64,000 bases of DNA from Chthonomonas sp. GTDB taxonomy: Bacteria > Armatimonadota > Fimbriimonadia > Fimbriimonadales > Fimbriimonadaceae. The DNA lies in NCBI GenBank assembly GCA_016788425.1, contig JAEURQ010000004.1, positions 62,001 to 126,000 of the forward strand, given 5' to 3'. Position 1 is the stretch's first letter; each line of letters begins with the position of its first letter. The position numbers and the translations under genes are program-made. Below the pieces are notes generated by a model. The model had not been told where the DNA came from. It searched no databases and saw only the letters and a list, made by a program, of their open reading frames with translations. This document shows, piece after piece, positions 7,862 through 16,432 of the stretch.

Positions 7862-10386
7862 AGCGCTCCCTCCTTTTCGCCTTAATCTTCACCACGACTC
7901 TGGCTCACTCGTCTGACCCGGCGTGGGTCAAGGCGGTCAAAAAGGAGATCAAGAAGATCGAGGTAAGCGGCTACCGCAGCGTCGGATTGCACTTCCACGG
8001 GATTGATGGCGACCGCTCGGCCTTTAACACGGTCAACTACTTTGGGCAGGGTTCGCGGCGCGTGACCAACATCGGCCAGATTCAGCTCACCGGGCGCAAG
8101 GTGTTGGGCGTGGTGAACTTCCGGGCGAACATCCAAGACGACCGGTTTCAAGACCCCCAGGGGCAACGCTTTAGCCTGGACTACGAGAAGAACGGCCTCA
8201 TTGTCAACGCCGGCGACCTGCCCGGCAGCCTCATCACCGGCAACCAGTTTGCTACGCTCAACAAGTCGCTGCGTGGGGTGAGCGTCGGCTACCGCAAGGG
8301 CAATTTTTCGGCCCGCGCCGTGAGTAGCGAAGCCACGGGCAGCGCGCGCACAGTGAGCGTCAGCGGCAACAACTCGGCCGGCCCGTACTACTTGCAGGCC
8401 AGCCAGTTGGTGCCGGGTAGCGAAAAGATTCAACTCGACGGAGTGGACCTTCGCCCCGGCGAGGATTACGCGATCAACTACGAAGTTGGGTCCATTACGC
8501 TCGTCGGGCGTGTCGCCCCACTCACCAGCGTGATCGTCGCCAGCTACGAGGCGTTTGGGTTTAACGATCGGCGCGGCCGCGTCAGTGGCGTCGGCGCGGG
8601 TTATGATCTCGGCGACGGCCAACGGGTTTCGGTCACCGCGTTGCGGCAAGATGCCCGCGGAGCCGGGCGTTTGAGTTCCCGCCTGGAGAAGTTCCAAGGC
8701 TTTGGCCCGGCGAGCACTCCCTACACGCTGCAGTTTGAGCCGCAGCCGGGCACGCAGATCGTCATCCGGCTTGATGGCGTGGTGCAAACCCTGGGCGTGG
8801 ATTTCGTGTTCGACACGACCAATCCGGCGATTTTCTACTTTACGCGGTTCATCGCTTCCAGCAGCGAGGTCGCGGTGCTCTACACGCCCAAGGCGCGAAG
8901 CACGGCCAACGGCGACCGCGCGAACCTTGGCCTGCAGTACACGAGCACGATCCGCGGCAAGGACCTGACCGGCGGAGTGACACTCTCCACTGCAACGGGC
9001 CGGTTGAGTAACTCGGCCACCCCGAGCAACGGCACCGCGCGGGGGGCCTCGCTGACCTTGCGGGGTAGCAAGTTTGATCTCACCACCAGTTGGCGGCGCG
9101 TGCCCAACGGCTTTGTTGCCGTGGAGTCCGTAGGCTTCAACCGCAACGAAGACGGCTATCAATCCACGATGGAATACCGTCCGACCTCGCGCCTGAAGCT
9201 GGGCGCGACAACCCGCAACTCGGCGATTACAAGTTACAATTCGGTGGGCAACGCGTTCGGCAATCGGAGCACCAGCGCCGGGCTCACGGCGCGTTACGAT
9301 CAGGATTCCGCCAGCTACTGGACGGCCGAGCGCACCGACGTGAAGTCGCGAACCACCCTCGGCGCGAGCAACCTGGCGCGCACCGCGCTCTTTGTCAATC
9401 GGCGACAGGCGAAGTTCGAATGGGGCCTAGGCGTCGAGAATCAGGCGGGTCGTCAACCGCTCACCAGCACCACCAGCCAAAGCCTGCTGTTGCGAGGCCT
9501 CAAGCTCCGCACCACATACTTCGGCGATTCTCGCCTGGGATTGCGCGCTTCGGCGAGCCTGCTGCGGGTCCACGCGGGCGATCAATCGGGCACCGGTCGC
9601 GACTACGATATCGCGGCCACCTACCGCCCCAACTCGCGGCTCTCGTTGAGTTCGGCCTACGTGGTGAGCGACGGCGGGGCCCTCGCAACGCTCGGCAGTT
9701 TCACCAACGGATTCGGCATTGGCTACGATGGCAACGGCTTTAGCAACGGCTCCAGCAGCCTGTTTGGCACCGGCATTACCAACCTGCGAAGTTGGACCAA
9801 CGTCGCCAGCTATTCGCCGACCGATCGCGTGTCGCTCAATGCCTCCCTGCAACAGCGCCGCGCCACGGGTAGCGTGAGTTCGAACTCGGATACCGACAGC
9901 TACAGCCTGGGCGTGAGCGTGGATTCGTTGCGCGGTTACCTATGGAGCCTCTCGCTCGACCAGAGTCAGACACGCTTTTTGGGTTCGGCGGTGCCGACAT
10001 CGCGCTCCACCAGCATTGCGGGCTACCTTACGGCGGCGCCGCCCAAGAGCCGCCTGCGATGGCAGCTTGGCTTTAGCAGCTTTTTGGCGGGCGGCGCGAC
10101 CACCTTTAGCCAAGATGGGCTCGCCATTTCGGGCACCGCGGTCTACGGCCTCAACCCTCGTCAGAATCTGATCTTGGATATTCGGCGCTCGCGCACCACG
10201 GGTTACCTGGGTCAGGACGAGTGGAGCAACGCGCTGACCTACCAATATCGAATTTGGCAGGACCTGAGTTTCAACGCGACCTACACGTTTAGGAACACCA
10301 AGAACCTTGACCCTGGCATTTCTACCGGGGCATACCGGGCGAATAGCTTGGATTTCGAAATTAGCTACAATTTCTCGCGATTTTGA
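7858..10386 (+). CDS. Large outer-membrane beta-barrel-like surface protein
   Basis: About 842 residues. TTG 7858 gives the signal peptide MKRSLLFALIFTTTLAHS and forms a TTGA overlap with the csaB stop (7859-7861); ATG 7801 would add a hydrophilic extension lying inside csaB. After a basic segment (KAVKKEIKKIEVSGY) come alternating strands. Two similar modules occur near residues 180-235 (LDGVDLRPGEDYAINY ... VASYEA) and 290-340 (LDGVVQTLGVDFVFD ... VLYTPK). The C-terminal 450 residues show barrel-like strands with aromatic girdles and end in DFEISYNFSRF, a terminal-Phe strand as in BAM substrates. Location in the outer membrane is inferred; the coupled csaB suggests an envelope-tethering context. 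Confidence 0.75.
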   Translation: MKRSLLFALIFTTTLAHSSDPAWVKAVKKEIKKIEVSGYRSVGLHFHGIDGDRSAFNTVNYFGQGSRRVTNIGQIQLTGRKVLGVVNFRANIQDDRFQDPQGQRFSLDYEKNGLIVNAGDLPGSLITGNQFATLNKSLRGVSVGYRKGNFSARAVSSEATGSARTVSVSGNNSAGPYYLQASQLVPGSEKIQLDGVDLRPGEDYAINYEVGSITLVGRVAPLTSVIVASYEAFGFNDRRGRVSGVGAGYDLGDGQRVSVTALRQDARGAGRLSSRLEKFQGFGPASTPYTLQFEPQPGTQIVIRLDGVVQTLGVDFVFDTTNPAIFYFTRFIASSSEVAVLYTPKARSTANGDRANLGLQYTSTIRGKDLTGGVTLSTATGRLSNSATPSNGTARGASLTLRGSKFDLTTSWRRVPNGFVAVESVGFNRNEDGYQSTMEYRPTSRLKLGATTRNSAITSYNSVGNAFGNRSTSAGLTARYDQDSASYWTAERTDVKSRTTLGASNLARTALFVNRRQAKFEWGLGVENQAGRQPLTSTTSQSLLLRGLKLRTTYFGDSRLGLRASASLLRVHAGDQSGTGRDYDIAATYRPNSRLSLSSAYVVSDGGALATLGSFTNGFGIGYDGNGFSNGSSSLFGTGITNLRSWTNVASYSPTDRVSLNASLQQRRATGSVSSNSDTDSYSLGVSVDSLRGYLWSLSLDQSQTRFLGSAVPTSRSTSIAGYLTAAPPKSRLRWQLGFSSFLAGGATTFSQDGLAISGTAVYGLNPRQNLILDIRRSRTTGYLGQDEWSNALTYQYRIWQDLSFNATYTFRNTKNLDPGISTGAYRANSLDFEISYNFSRF

Positions 10387-10399
10387 GCGGATGTTTTGA

Positions 10400-10405
10400 T
10401 ATAAC
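10400..10405 (+). promoter_or_regulatory. Extended -10 element of the first PEP-CTERM gene
   Basis: TGATATAAC contains an extended -10 (TG-A-TATAAC). TATAAC ends 9 nt before ATG 10415. The same element at the same distance precedes the paralogous gene at 11443. Confidence 0.6.
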
Positions 10406-10414
10406 TAGTGGGTT

Positions 10415-11371
10415 ATGCGAACTGTCGCTGCATTGTGTCTCTTAGGATCGGTCGGGCTGGCCCACGCCTCATTCGATGTGATGTTCCTGCCGGACACCGC
10501 CACCGGGCGCATCGTCCGATTCGATCCCGTCAACCAGGTTGCTCTGGGTTCTTTTGGGCCGAGTGGGTCGGTGGGCTTCGCGGGGCGCTACGCCTCGGTG
10601 ATTGACCCGAATCGTGTGGCTTACACCGGTAGCGGGGGCACGGTGATTTACAACCCCAACAACGGCGAGGCGACCCAGACCGGGACCATTGCGGATACCT
10701 TTACCAGAGCGACAATGGACGGCGCCGGGCTGCTGGAAGCATTTAACACTTCGGTCTATCGGTATGACCTCTTCCTCGCTCGCACCAGCGTGGACACCGG
10801 GCTCACCACCAACAACGGGCTGATGCCCATTGGCTACAACGACTTCATAGCTCAAGGCGTTAACGCTTCGGGTGACCTGGTCGCTCGACGAGTCACTGGC
10901 ATGGTGCCTGGCGCCACGACCACGATGCTCCTGGCCAGTGCGATTAATCCGACAAGTTTCGGTGCCTCGCAAGGGAAGTTCACTGGGAACACTTTTCGCC
11001 AACATACGGTTTGCCTTAATGCGGCCAACCAACTGCGACTGATGCAAGTCACCGTGAACCTCACCAGTTTCGCAGTAACGACGAGCTTGAATACCTTTCA
11101 GTTGAGCAACCAGTTTCTCGCGACCTCCAAGCTAAGCGTGGTGCCCGCCCACGCTGGTTACTACGTCATTGGCGACGACGCGTCCAACGCGGCCGTCACG
11201 CGGATAATCTACTACGGTGAACAAGGCATGCCGCTGGCCAACTTTACGACCACGGCGGTTGATGTGCCTACGACCACCTGGGGAGCGGGCATCATCTTGG
11301 CGCCTGAGCCCAGCTCGCTGGGAGTGTTCGCCGTGGCCGGGGCGATGATGCTCCGCCGCCGTCGGCGATAA
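10415..11371 (+). CDS. PEP-CTERM sorting domain protein, copy 1
   Basis: A 318-residue exported protein with signal peptide MRTVAALCLLGSVGLAHA. The body begins with FDVMFLPDTATGRIVRFDP, like proteins with NHL/YVTN-type propeller blades, and continues as strand-rich sequence. The C-terminus is a PEP-CTERM signal: PEPSS, a hydrophobic helix (LGVFAVAGAMML) and a terminal Arg tail. An exosortase would recognise this tail at the inner membrane; none is in the window. It is the first of a tandem duplicated pair, with 71 bp between the two genes. The function of the body is unknown. Confidence 0.88.
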   Translation: MRTVAALCLLGSVGLAHASFDVMFLPDTATGRIVRFDPVNQVALGSFGPSGSVGFAGRYASVIDPNRVAYTGSGGTVIYNPNNGEATQTGTIADTFTRATMDGAGLLEAFNTSVYRYDLFLARTSVDTGLTTNNGLMPIGYNDFIAQGVNASGDLVARRVTGMVPGATTTMLLASAINPTSFGASQGKFTGNTFRQHTVCLNAANQLRLMQVTVNLTSFAVTTSLNTFQLSNQFLATSKLSVVPAHAGYYVIGDDASNAAVTRIIYYGEQGMPLANFTTTAVDVPTTTWGAGIILAPEPSSLGVFAVAGAMMLRRRRR

Positions 11372-11385
11372 GCCCAGAAAATTGC

Positions 11386-11426
11386 CAGACCACACAGAAT
11401 TGTGCGGCATTCCGGCTTGTGGTCTG
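11386..11426. repeat. Inverted repeat between the PEP-CTERM paralogs
   Basis: CAGACCACA (11386-11394) and TGTGGTCTG (11418-11426) are perfect 9-bp inverted arms separated by 23 nt. The right arm runs into the extended -10 of the downstream gene. There is no T-run, so an operator or an attenuating hairpin fits better than a terminator. Confidence 0.5.
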
Positions 11427-11427
11427 A

Positions 11428-11433
11428 TATAAC
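11428..11433 (+). promoter_or_regulatory. Extended -10 element of the second PEP-CTERM gene
   Basis: CTGATATAAC: TATAAC ends 9 nt before ATG 11443. The right arm of the 11386-11426 inverted repeat overlaps its upstream TG, so a bound protein there would block RNA polymerase. Confidence 0.6.
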
Positions 11434-11442
11434 AAGAACATC

Positions 11443-12402
11443 ATGCGTATTGTCGCGGGTTTGTGTTTCTTAGGTTTGGCTGGAGTGGCCAGTGCCTCGT
11501 TTGACCTTATGCTCTTGCCGGATCAAAACACCGGCCGCGTTGTCCGCCTGGATCCGGTGACCGGCGTTTCGCTGGGCTCCTTTGGACCGGTCGGTCTGGT
11601 GGGGGCGGCACGTCGCTATGTTTCCGTGATGACCCCCACCCGGGTCGCTCACACTGGCGCAACGGGGACGACAGTCTACGACCCAAACACCGGTGCCGCT
11701 GAAGCTCAGCGCAATATCCCGAACGTGCTGACCACCGGCCTCTCCTCGGGAGATGGGCTGCTGGAAGTGTTTAGCAACAGTGTGTTCCGCTACGATGCCA
11801 GTCTAGCTTCTCATACAAGTGTCGGCACGGCACTGGTTACGAGTGTAGGGATGCTCGCCTACTCTTACAATGACTTTTTTGTGCTGGGCACGGTGGGATC
11901 AGGCGATCTGCAGGCTCGTCGCTTCACGAATATGGTGGGTGGCGTTTCCACCCCACTGCTTGCCGCCTCCGTGTTCAACGTAAACACCTTTGGCACGGGC
12001 CAAGGAATGGTTGTTGGCAACTCTTACTCGTACCGAATCGTGTATCAAAATCCAACTGGAATCAATCAGCTGCTGACCCTCAGCGTGAACCTGACCACCT
12101 TCTCGGTGACTACATCCACCACAGCTCTGAACAACTCCTCGCTCTTCTCGAGCGCCGCTAGACTGTCGATTATGCCTGCTCATACAGGCTACTACGTTGT
12201 GGGCGATGATGCGACCAACCCTGCACAAACTCGGATTAGCTATTACTCCGCCGAAAACGTGATCCAGTCGAGCTTCGCGACGAGCGCGGTAGATGTTACG
12301 TCGCTTCAGTGGAGTGGCGGCATTATCCTCGCCCCCGAGCCTAGCTCGTTGGGAGTGTTTGCCGTGGCCGGGGCCATGTTGCTCCGCCGCCGTAAGCGCT
12401 AA
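11443..12402 (+). CDS. PEP-CTERM sorting domain protein, copy 2
   Basis: A 319-residue paralog of the gene at 10415. It shares the start (signal peptide, then SFDLMLLPDQNTGRVVRLDP), the central YNDFF and NLTTFSVTTS segments, the YYVVGDDATNPAQTRISYY block, and the identical tail APEPSSLGVFAVAGAM before LLRRRKR. Divergence is greatest in the middle, while the ends are nearly the same, as expected after an older duplication with constrained sorting signals. An intrinsic terminator follows 20 nt after the stop. The biological role of this pair is unknown. Confidence 0.88.
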   Translation: MRIVAGLCFLGLAGVASASFDLMLLPDQNTGRVVRLDPVTGVSLGSFGPVGLVGAARRYVSVMTPTRVAHTGATGTTVYDPNTGAAEAQRNIPNVLTTGLSSGDGLLEVFSNSVFRYDASLASHTSVGTALVTSVGMLAYSYNDFFVLGTVGSGDLQARRFTNMVGGVSTPLLAASVFNVNTFGTGQGMVVGNSYSYRIVYQNPTGINQLLTLSVNLTTFSVTTSTTALNNSSLFSSAARLSIMPAHTGYYVVGDDATNPAQTRISYYSAENVIQSSFATSAVDVTSLQWSGGIILAPEPSSLGVFAVAGAMLLRRRKR

Positions 12403-12422
12403 GCCCGCGCAACCAGAAAGAA

Positions 12423-12455
12423 AGCCGCTCCCCGAGTTTTGGGAGCGGCTCTTTT
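12423..12455 (+). terminator. Intrinsic terminator after the PEP-CTERM genes
   Basis: AGCCGCTCCC pairs with GGGAGCGGCT across a short loop, followed by CTTTT. It closes the plus-strand unit and marks the left edge of the AT-richer block. Confidence 0.85.
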
Positions 12456-12515
12456 GTGAGGTACCGGACCTCAATTGGTGCGTTAAGATTCGAACTCACG
12501 GATGACATTTGTGGC

Positions 12516-13361
12516 CTAATATTTTGTAAACGAGTTCGGGGTTCCAAGGAGGAGTGCAAAACGTACATCTCCCGAGCAATCTGGGAGCTCCCAACTCTGG
12601 GACGATCTTCCTTTCTGGTTAGTGGTGTTAAGAAAAACCTGTTTGCGCTGGGGGTCTAAGTTCCTGAATCTTAAGGTGGATACTGAAGTCGCCGTCCACG
12701 TGTTGACGCCGAGGACTTGATTCATCATCCAGATTCCGTTCGGAATTTCGCAGGCGCCTTCTTTCGAAAGAATGACCGTGCTATCCTTCCGAACGAGAAG
12801 CCAATCTCGGGTTTCCGTCGAATAGAGATCATACCTTTTAGATTGATAGACCAGAACTTTGTATCTCGCATCTGGGTACGGCGCTACTACCGCGTTTGGT
12901 TTAAGATTTTGATCGCCAATCGTGAATAACTCCCGCCTCTTGTTCGATAAGAGCAATCTGGACTCACTAAGTCTGCCAACAACATCCCACCCTTCCGGGA
13001 GTCGCCACCTTTGATTCGACCCGTACTGTTTCACAACGCCACTTTCCCCGTCTACTACGATGGAAGAGTCGAAGGGATACGTGACTTCTCGCGGAGCTCC
13101 GCTAAGATCAGCGTTCATCTCGAGCCGCTTATGTGGGAACGTCTCGGAGTCTAGCAGTTCCCGGTGCTGGAAGAATATTTTTGAATTCGAATAGTTCGTA
13201 ATCGGGTGGCCATAGGGCTCTAGTTCTACTTGCCGCACGAGCCTTCCGGCCGGCTGGCCTGTGGATAACTCAAACAGACACGCTCGGTCGTCGAACTGCA
13301 AGAGCAAGTGTTGTTTGGCTACAGTGAGGAGGAGTAGGGAAACTATCATTGGTTTACGCAT
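12516..13361 (-). CDS. Unrecognised secreted or anchored protein, accessory block
   Basis: About 281 residues from ATG 13361 (MRKPMIVSLLLLTVAKQHLL), which gives a short basic start and a hydrophobic segment. Upstream codons to 13457 belong to the duplicated non-coding segment and are unlikely to be coding. The body is strand-rich, with short segments such as YDLYSTETRDWLLVRKDS and MMNQVLG, as in propeller-like proteins. No motif identifies a family. Base composition is clearly AT-richer than in the core genes on either side, which suggests acquisition or relaxed selection. It is the last of five genes on the minus strand of this block. Confidence 0.6.
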   Translation of the reverse strand: MRKPMIVSLLLLTVAKQHLLLQFDDRACLFELSTGQPAGRLVRQVELEPYGHPITNYSNSKIFFQHRELLDSETFPHKRLEMNADLSGAPREVTYPFDSSIVVDGESGVVKQYGSNQRWRLPEGWDVVGRLSESRLLLSNKRRELFTIGDQNLKPNAVVAPYPDARYKVLVYQSKRYDLYSTETRDWLLVRKDSTVILSKEGACEIPNGIWMMNQVLGVNTWTATSVSTLRFRNLDPQRKQVFLNTTNQKGRSSQSWELPDCSGDVRFALLLGTPNSFTKY

Positions 13362-13452
13362 TTCGCTGGCAACTGATTGTCCGACTCTGATAGAGGTCAG
13401 TAGACTCGGGCGCAACGAGCTCAACAACCAGAACGGGTTCAAACTCGTGAGG

Positions 13453-13510
13453 CTCATGAAGGTAGTTTAGACGATCGTCGCGCTGGGGAACTAGCCGTCC
13501 AGCGCAGTAG
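13453..13510. repeat. Imperfect direct repeat, left copy
   Basis: About 57 bp starting GCTCATGAAGGTAGTTTAGA and running through a stop codon to CAGCGC. It matches 14408-14466 at roughly 90% by eye and then loses similarity. In the right copy the segment encodes the last codons of the gene at 14447 (TALDG stop); in the left copy the same residues are readable but out of frame with the gene at 13529. Confidence 0.7.
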
Positions 13511-13528
13511 CCCAAGTTGAAGGCGAAA

Positions 13529-14308
13529 TCAAGGTGAAACCCTCCATGGATATGGCATACACATCCCCTGAATATCCAGCTTTGAACCTTGAACCTCTTG
13601 ATAAGATTTGCGAATGTTGTCCACGACGAAAAAACCATCAGCGCTCAACATAATCCAAGTGCCATCCTTGTTCGTTGGCGAGGATGTATCCGCTGTTCCT
13701 AATTCATAAGAATACTTTTTCTTTGGCCCCACCCAGGTTGTGATCACTGATGAATAGGAGCCGCCCAAAGTTGAGCCGCCGCTGATTGGAACATGAGCAG
13801 GTTTTTCTTCGTACCACTTTGTCTCGTGGACAAGATAAATGCCTTTGCCATTAACTAAGCCAGGACGCCACGGATTCTTTACCGCAACAGACTCGCCAGG
13901 TTTATGTGCCCGGATAACCTTAAGCTTTCCAGAATTCCCGTCGAACATCATGAATTTGCCGTTCGCTCGAATCAGCGCCCGTGCGCCATCTCGGTACCAT
14001 TGGACACAATCGGACTCTAGAGGATGCGTAAGCGATAATCGGATCACTGACTTCAGCGGTTTGATCCGCAAGATTGATAGACTACTACCATCAACGAGCG
14101 AAAGAAATTGGTCGGAGTGACTATTCACTGCGCTTATCCGAGGCAACTTGACGGATGCCGTAGTTTTCAGACTAGAGGTCGATGTCCTAAGGTCGATTGT
14201 GACGGTTCCTCGGCAGAGATTCACCCCATACCCTATGAAGTACACGACATCGGTCTTGAACTTGGCCGGTGCAATGAGCCCGAAGGCGATAATACTAGTG
14301 AGAATCAT
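13529..14308 (-). CDS. Unrecognised exported protein with an apparent 3' frameshift
   Basis: A 259-residue frame from ATG 14308 with a hydrophobic start (MILTSIIAFGLIAPAKF) and a strand-rich body (ALIRANGKFMMFDGNSGKL, WIMLSADGFFVVDN). The stop is at 13529. In the neighbouring frame the DNA continues as FTLISPSTWATALDG and stops at 13492, resembling the end of the gene at 14447 (TLKV ... FVTALDG). This suggests that a small indel truncated the original C-terminus. The two genes share no obvious similarity elsewhere, so either only the 3' end was duplicated or the bodies have diverged. Function unknown. Confidence 0.55.
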   Translation of the reverse strand: MILTSIIAFGLIAPAKFKTDVVYFIGYGVNLCRGTVTIDLRTSTSSLKTTASVKLPRISAVNSHSDQFLSLVDGSSLSILRIKPLKSVIRLSLTHPLESDCVQWYRDGARALIRANGKFMMFDGNSGKLKVIRAHKPGESVAVKNPWRPGLVNGKGIYLVHETKWYEEKPAHVPISGGSTLGGSYSSVITTWVGPKKKYSYELGTADTSSPTNKDGTWIMLSADGFFVVDNIRKSYQEVQGSKLDIQGMCMPYPWRVSP

Positions 14309-14407
14309 AGGTCAATACGGATGATTTATAGACCCATCGAATCATTGAGGGTCCTCAAGACCCCTCTGAAGTAGCGACCCGCCCTGTAGGGAGACCCGCC
14401 TCGTGGA

Positions 14408-14466
14408 GCTCATGAAGCTAGTTTAGACGATCGTCGCGCAGAGGAACTAGCCATCCAGCGCGGTGA
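14408..14466. repeat. Imperfect direct repeat, right copy
   Basis: The partner of 13453-13510. It begins GCTCATGAAGCTAGTTTAGA, includes the stop codon (14447-14449) and the codons for TALDG of the gene at 14447. The spacing of about 955 bp between copies spans one complete gene, consistent with duplication of a segment carrying a gene end. Confidence 0.7.
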
Positions 14467-15394
14467 CAAAAGTTGGAGGTTCAGATCCAACCTTCAGCGT
14501 CGATTTTTCCAAGACACCCGAAGTCATATTCAGCTTGTAAATCTCGGCCCAGGTACCCGTGTGATTGATCAGAATGCACTCCTGCCCGAACATCTGCACT
14601 GAGACCTGCTTGCCATCATGAGCGAAGAGCTTGGAACCTAACGACTCGTTTAACGACTTTTGCCACATTACGTTCTCACGGCCCACTACCACGACAGACC
14701 CAGTTGACCCTATGTGTATTTCTGAGATGATGTCGTTCTTTCTAGATGCCAGCGGGAAAGTTTCCCATTCCTTGCTATTGTAACAATAGATGTTTATGCC
14801 GTCGGTATAGGTCGGTTTGCCTCTATAGCTCCCCGCCCATAAGGGCATGTCCATTAGATCAAACGTTGAGCGGGTTAGCGTTCCTGCGGAGGAACGAATG
14901 CGAGTGAGTCTAATGTTCACCATCGCTTCTTTGAAGCCAGTTGCGTTTGTGACCCACACCTCCGATCGGTTGTTCTGATTTACTCGCGTGAAAGTCGAGT
15001 CTAATGTAAGATCAACTGGTTTGGAGAATTTCAGAGATTCGCTAATCGTCGCGAATTTCTTTCCGATGACCAGGCACTGATTGTCAACAGTGCTCAATGT
15101 GCTAAAGTCCCCAGCTGTACCGGCGAGAGGCACTTGCTTCCATGTTTTGTTTCTTAGGTTGTACCGTGCGACTTGAAAACTCTGACGATTGGGACTGCTA
15201 AGAAGGACAAAGTATGCTTGCTTCGTCCAGGTCGCTGCCACCACCGCTTCCTTGTCTTTATAGTTCAGATTCTTCCTCGTGATCAAGGAGTATCCTTCAC
15301 CATGCTCACGGACAATTGACACCTGCGAGGAGTCCGCGATGCAATAGGTTTGCGGACCGCCAGCCACGAGAAGGGAGCAGAAAAGCGAGATCAT
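14447..15394 (-). CDS. Unrecognised secreted protein, accessory block
   Basis: A 315-residue protein from ATG 15394 with signal-peptide-like start MISLFCSLLVAGGPQTYC. The body is rich in beta strands and has repeated short W/F blocks (NLRNKTWKQVPLAG, YNSKEWETFPLASRK) that look like kelch or propeller blades, though no full motif is present. It ends in TALDG inside the direct repeat. Low-GC codon use compared with flanking core genes. No family recognised. Confidence 0.6.
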   Translation of the reverse strand: MISLFCSLLVAGGPQTYCIADSSQVSIVREHGEGYSLITRKNLNYKDKEAVVAATWTKQAYFVLLSSPNRQSFQVARYNLRNKTWKQVPLAGTAGDFSTLSTVDNQCLVIGKKFATISESLKFSKPVDLTLDSTFTRVNQNNRSEVWVTNATGFKEAMVNIRLTRIRSSAGTLTRSTFDLMDMPLWAGSYRGKPTYTDGINIYCYNSKEWETFPLASRKNDIISEIHIGSTGSVVVVGRENVMWQKSLNESLGSKLFAHDGKQVSVQMFGQECILINHTGTWAEIYKLNMTSGVLEKSTLKVGSEPPTFVTALDG

Positions 15395-15508
15395 GAAGGT
15401 CTTCTACGTCTAGCACCCACGGTGAGTTAGATTTACTTAACACGCCATGGAGAGGCATTGATAACAAGGCAGTCCGAACGACCTTGTACGGGGGCTGCTA
15501 CGAACGAA

Positions 15509-16387
15509 TCATCTAAACATTACCCAGCTTCTGCCAAATTTTCCTCCGAGCCCGATCCAATGCATCCGCTCTTTAACCTTACCCGCAATGACCTTGATTT
15601 CCTGGATCTTCTCACCCGCTCGAGAAATCAGCGCATGCCCTGTCTCCGGAAGCATAATTGCGTAGGGTGTTGTTCCCTCCGGCGGAGAACCGATTGGGTG
15701 ACGGATCGCGCCCTGAACATAGTAGACCATACCAATTCCGCTGCTCTGCTTTTCGGAGAACACTGCTTGGCCGTGCCCTCCAACCAGTTCGGGGTGCGCG
15801 ATGATGAACTTATGGGACAGTTTCGGCATGCCGTACTCTTGGCGCAGTCGCGCCAGCAGATCTTGTTTTCTAACGTACCGAGCGAATCGAGGGGCGCTTT
15901 CTTTCGAGAGGTGGAATGCGTTGCCGTCAGATGAGTTCGGCCAAACATATGTGCCCGAAGAAGTCGAGATCAGTCTCCCTTTCGGAACTGCGCAAGACTT
16001 CCCCGAGCTCGTAGATACGGCAACTTGCATGTTGCTTGAGTTTGCGGCCTTGCCGAAAACGACCGTTCCATCAAAGCTGACTTGTTCGAGACTAGTTATG
16101 GGCACGGAAATGCTTCGCCACGGAATGCTCCCTGAGGAGCACTCATCCAAAACCCAACTTATGTTGTTACGCCTCAGAACGTAGGCTCTGGAACCATCCG
16201 TTGATGATCTCGCTTCTTGAATAGAGTCTAGAAATGAACGCGAGAAGGGATGTTGCTTCTCATCAATGGCCTTAGATGCCTCAAGCGAATACCTAGTTGA
16301 AGTGACGCCGAGAAGGTCATTCGGACCATCTGGGATGGGTGGCGGATAAGTGAAAGTCAGAATCTGAATGATAAAGAGCGGGGTCAT
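15509..16387 (-). CDS. Unrecognised exported protein, accessory block
   Basis: About 292 residues from ATG 16387 (MTPLFIIQILTFTYPPPIPDG), a hydrophobic start followed by proline-rich sequence. The body has strand-rich segments (GSRAYVLRRNNISWVLDE, GTYVWPNSSDGNAFHLSKES) and a His/Gly stretch (ELVGGHGQAVF). ATG 16405 is an alternative start 6 codons upstream. A TATATA/TATACA element lies 7-9 nt before ATG 16387, in agreement with leaderless starts elsewhere. Its layout parallels the three genes downstream of it. Function unknown. Confidence 0.6.
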   Translation of the reverse strand: MTPLFIIQILTFTYPPPIPDGPNDLLGVTSTRYSLEASKAIDEKQHPFSRSFLDSIQEARSSTDGSRAYVLRRNNISWVLDECSSGSIPWRSISVPITSLEQVSFDGTVVFGKAANSSNMQVAVSTSSGKSCAVPKGRLISTSSGTYVWPNSSDGNAFHLSKESAPRFARYVRKQDLLARLRQEYGMPKLSHKFIIAHPELVGGHGQAVFSEKQSSGIGMVYYVQGAIRHPIGSPPEGTTPYAIMLPETGHALISRAGEKIQEIKVIAGKVKERMHWIGLGGKFGRSWVMFR

Positions 16388-16432
16388 TGTGACGTGTATA
16401 TACAAAGGTTGTTTAGAGGCAACTGATCAACT

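Noticed and set aside
7882-9162. 426-codon minus-strand frame
   Set aside because: Antisense of the large OM protein; no start signal or family features.
12475-12502. tRNA 3'-end-like fragment on the minus strand (GTTCGAATC near CACCA) at the edge of the accessory block
   Set aside because: The T-stem does not pair well and the acceptor part is too short for a tRNA end, so it is not reported as an attachment site.
15458-15934. 158-codon plus-strand frame in the accessory block
   Set aside because: Antisense of the exported protein gene at 15509, which has a signal-like start and a -10 element.
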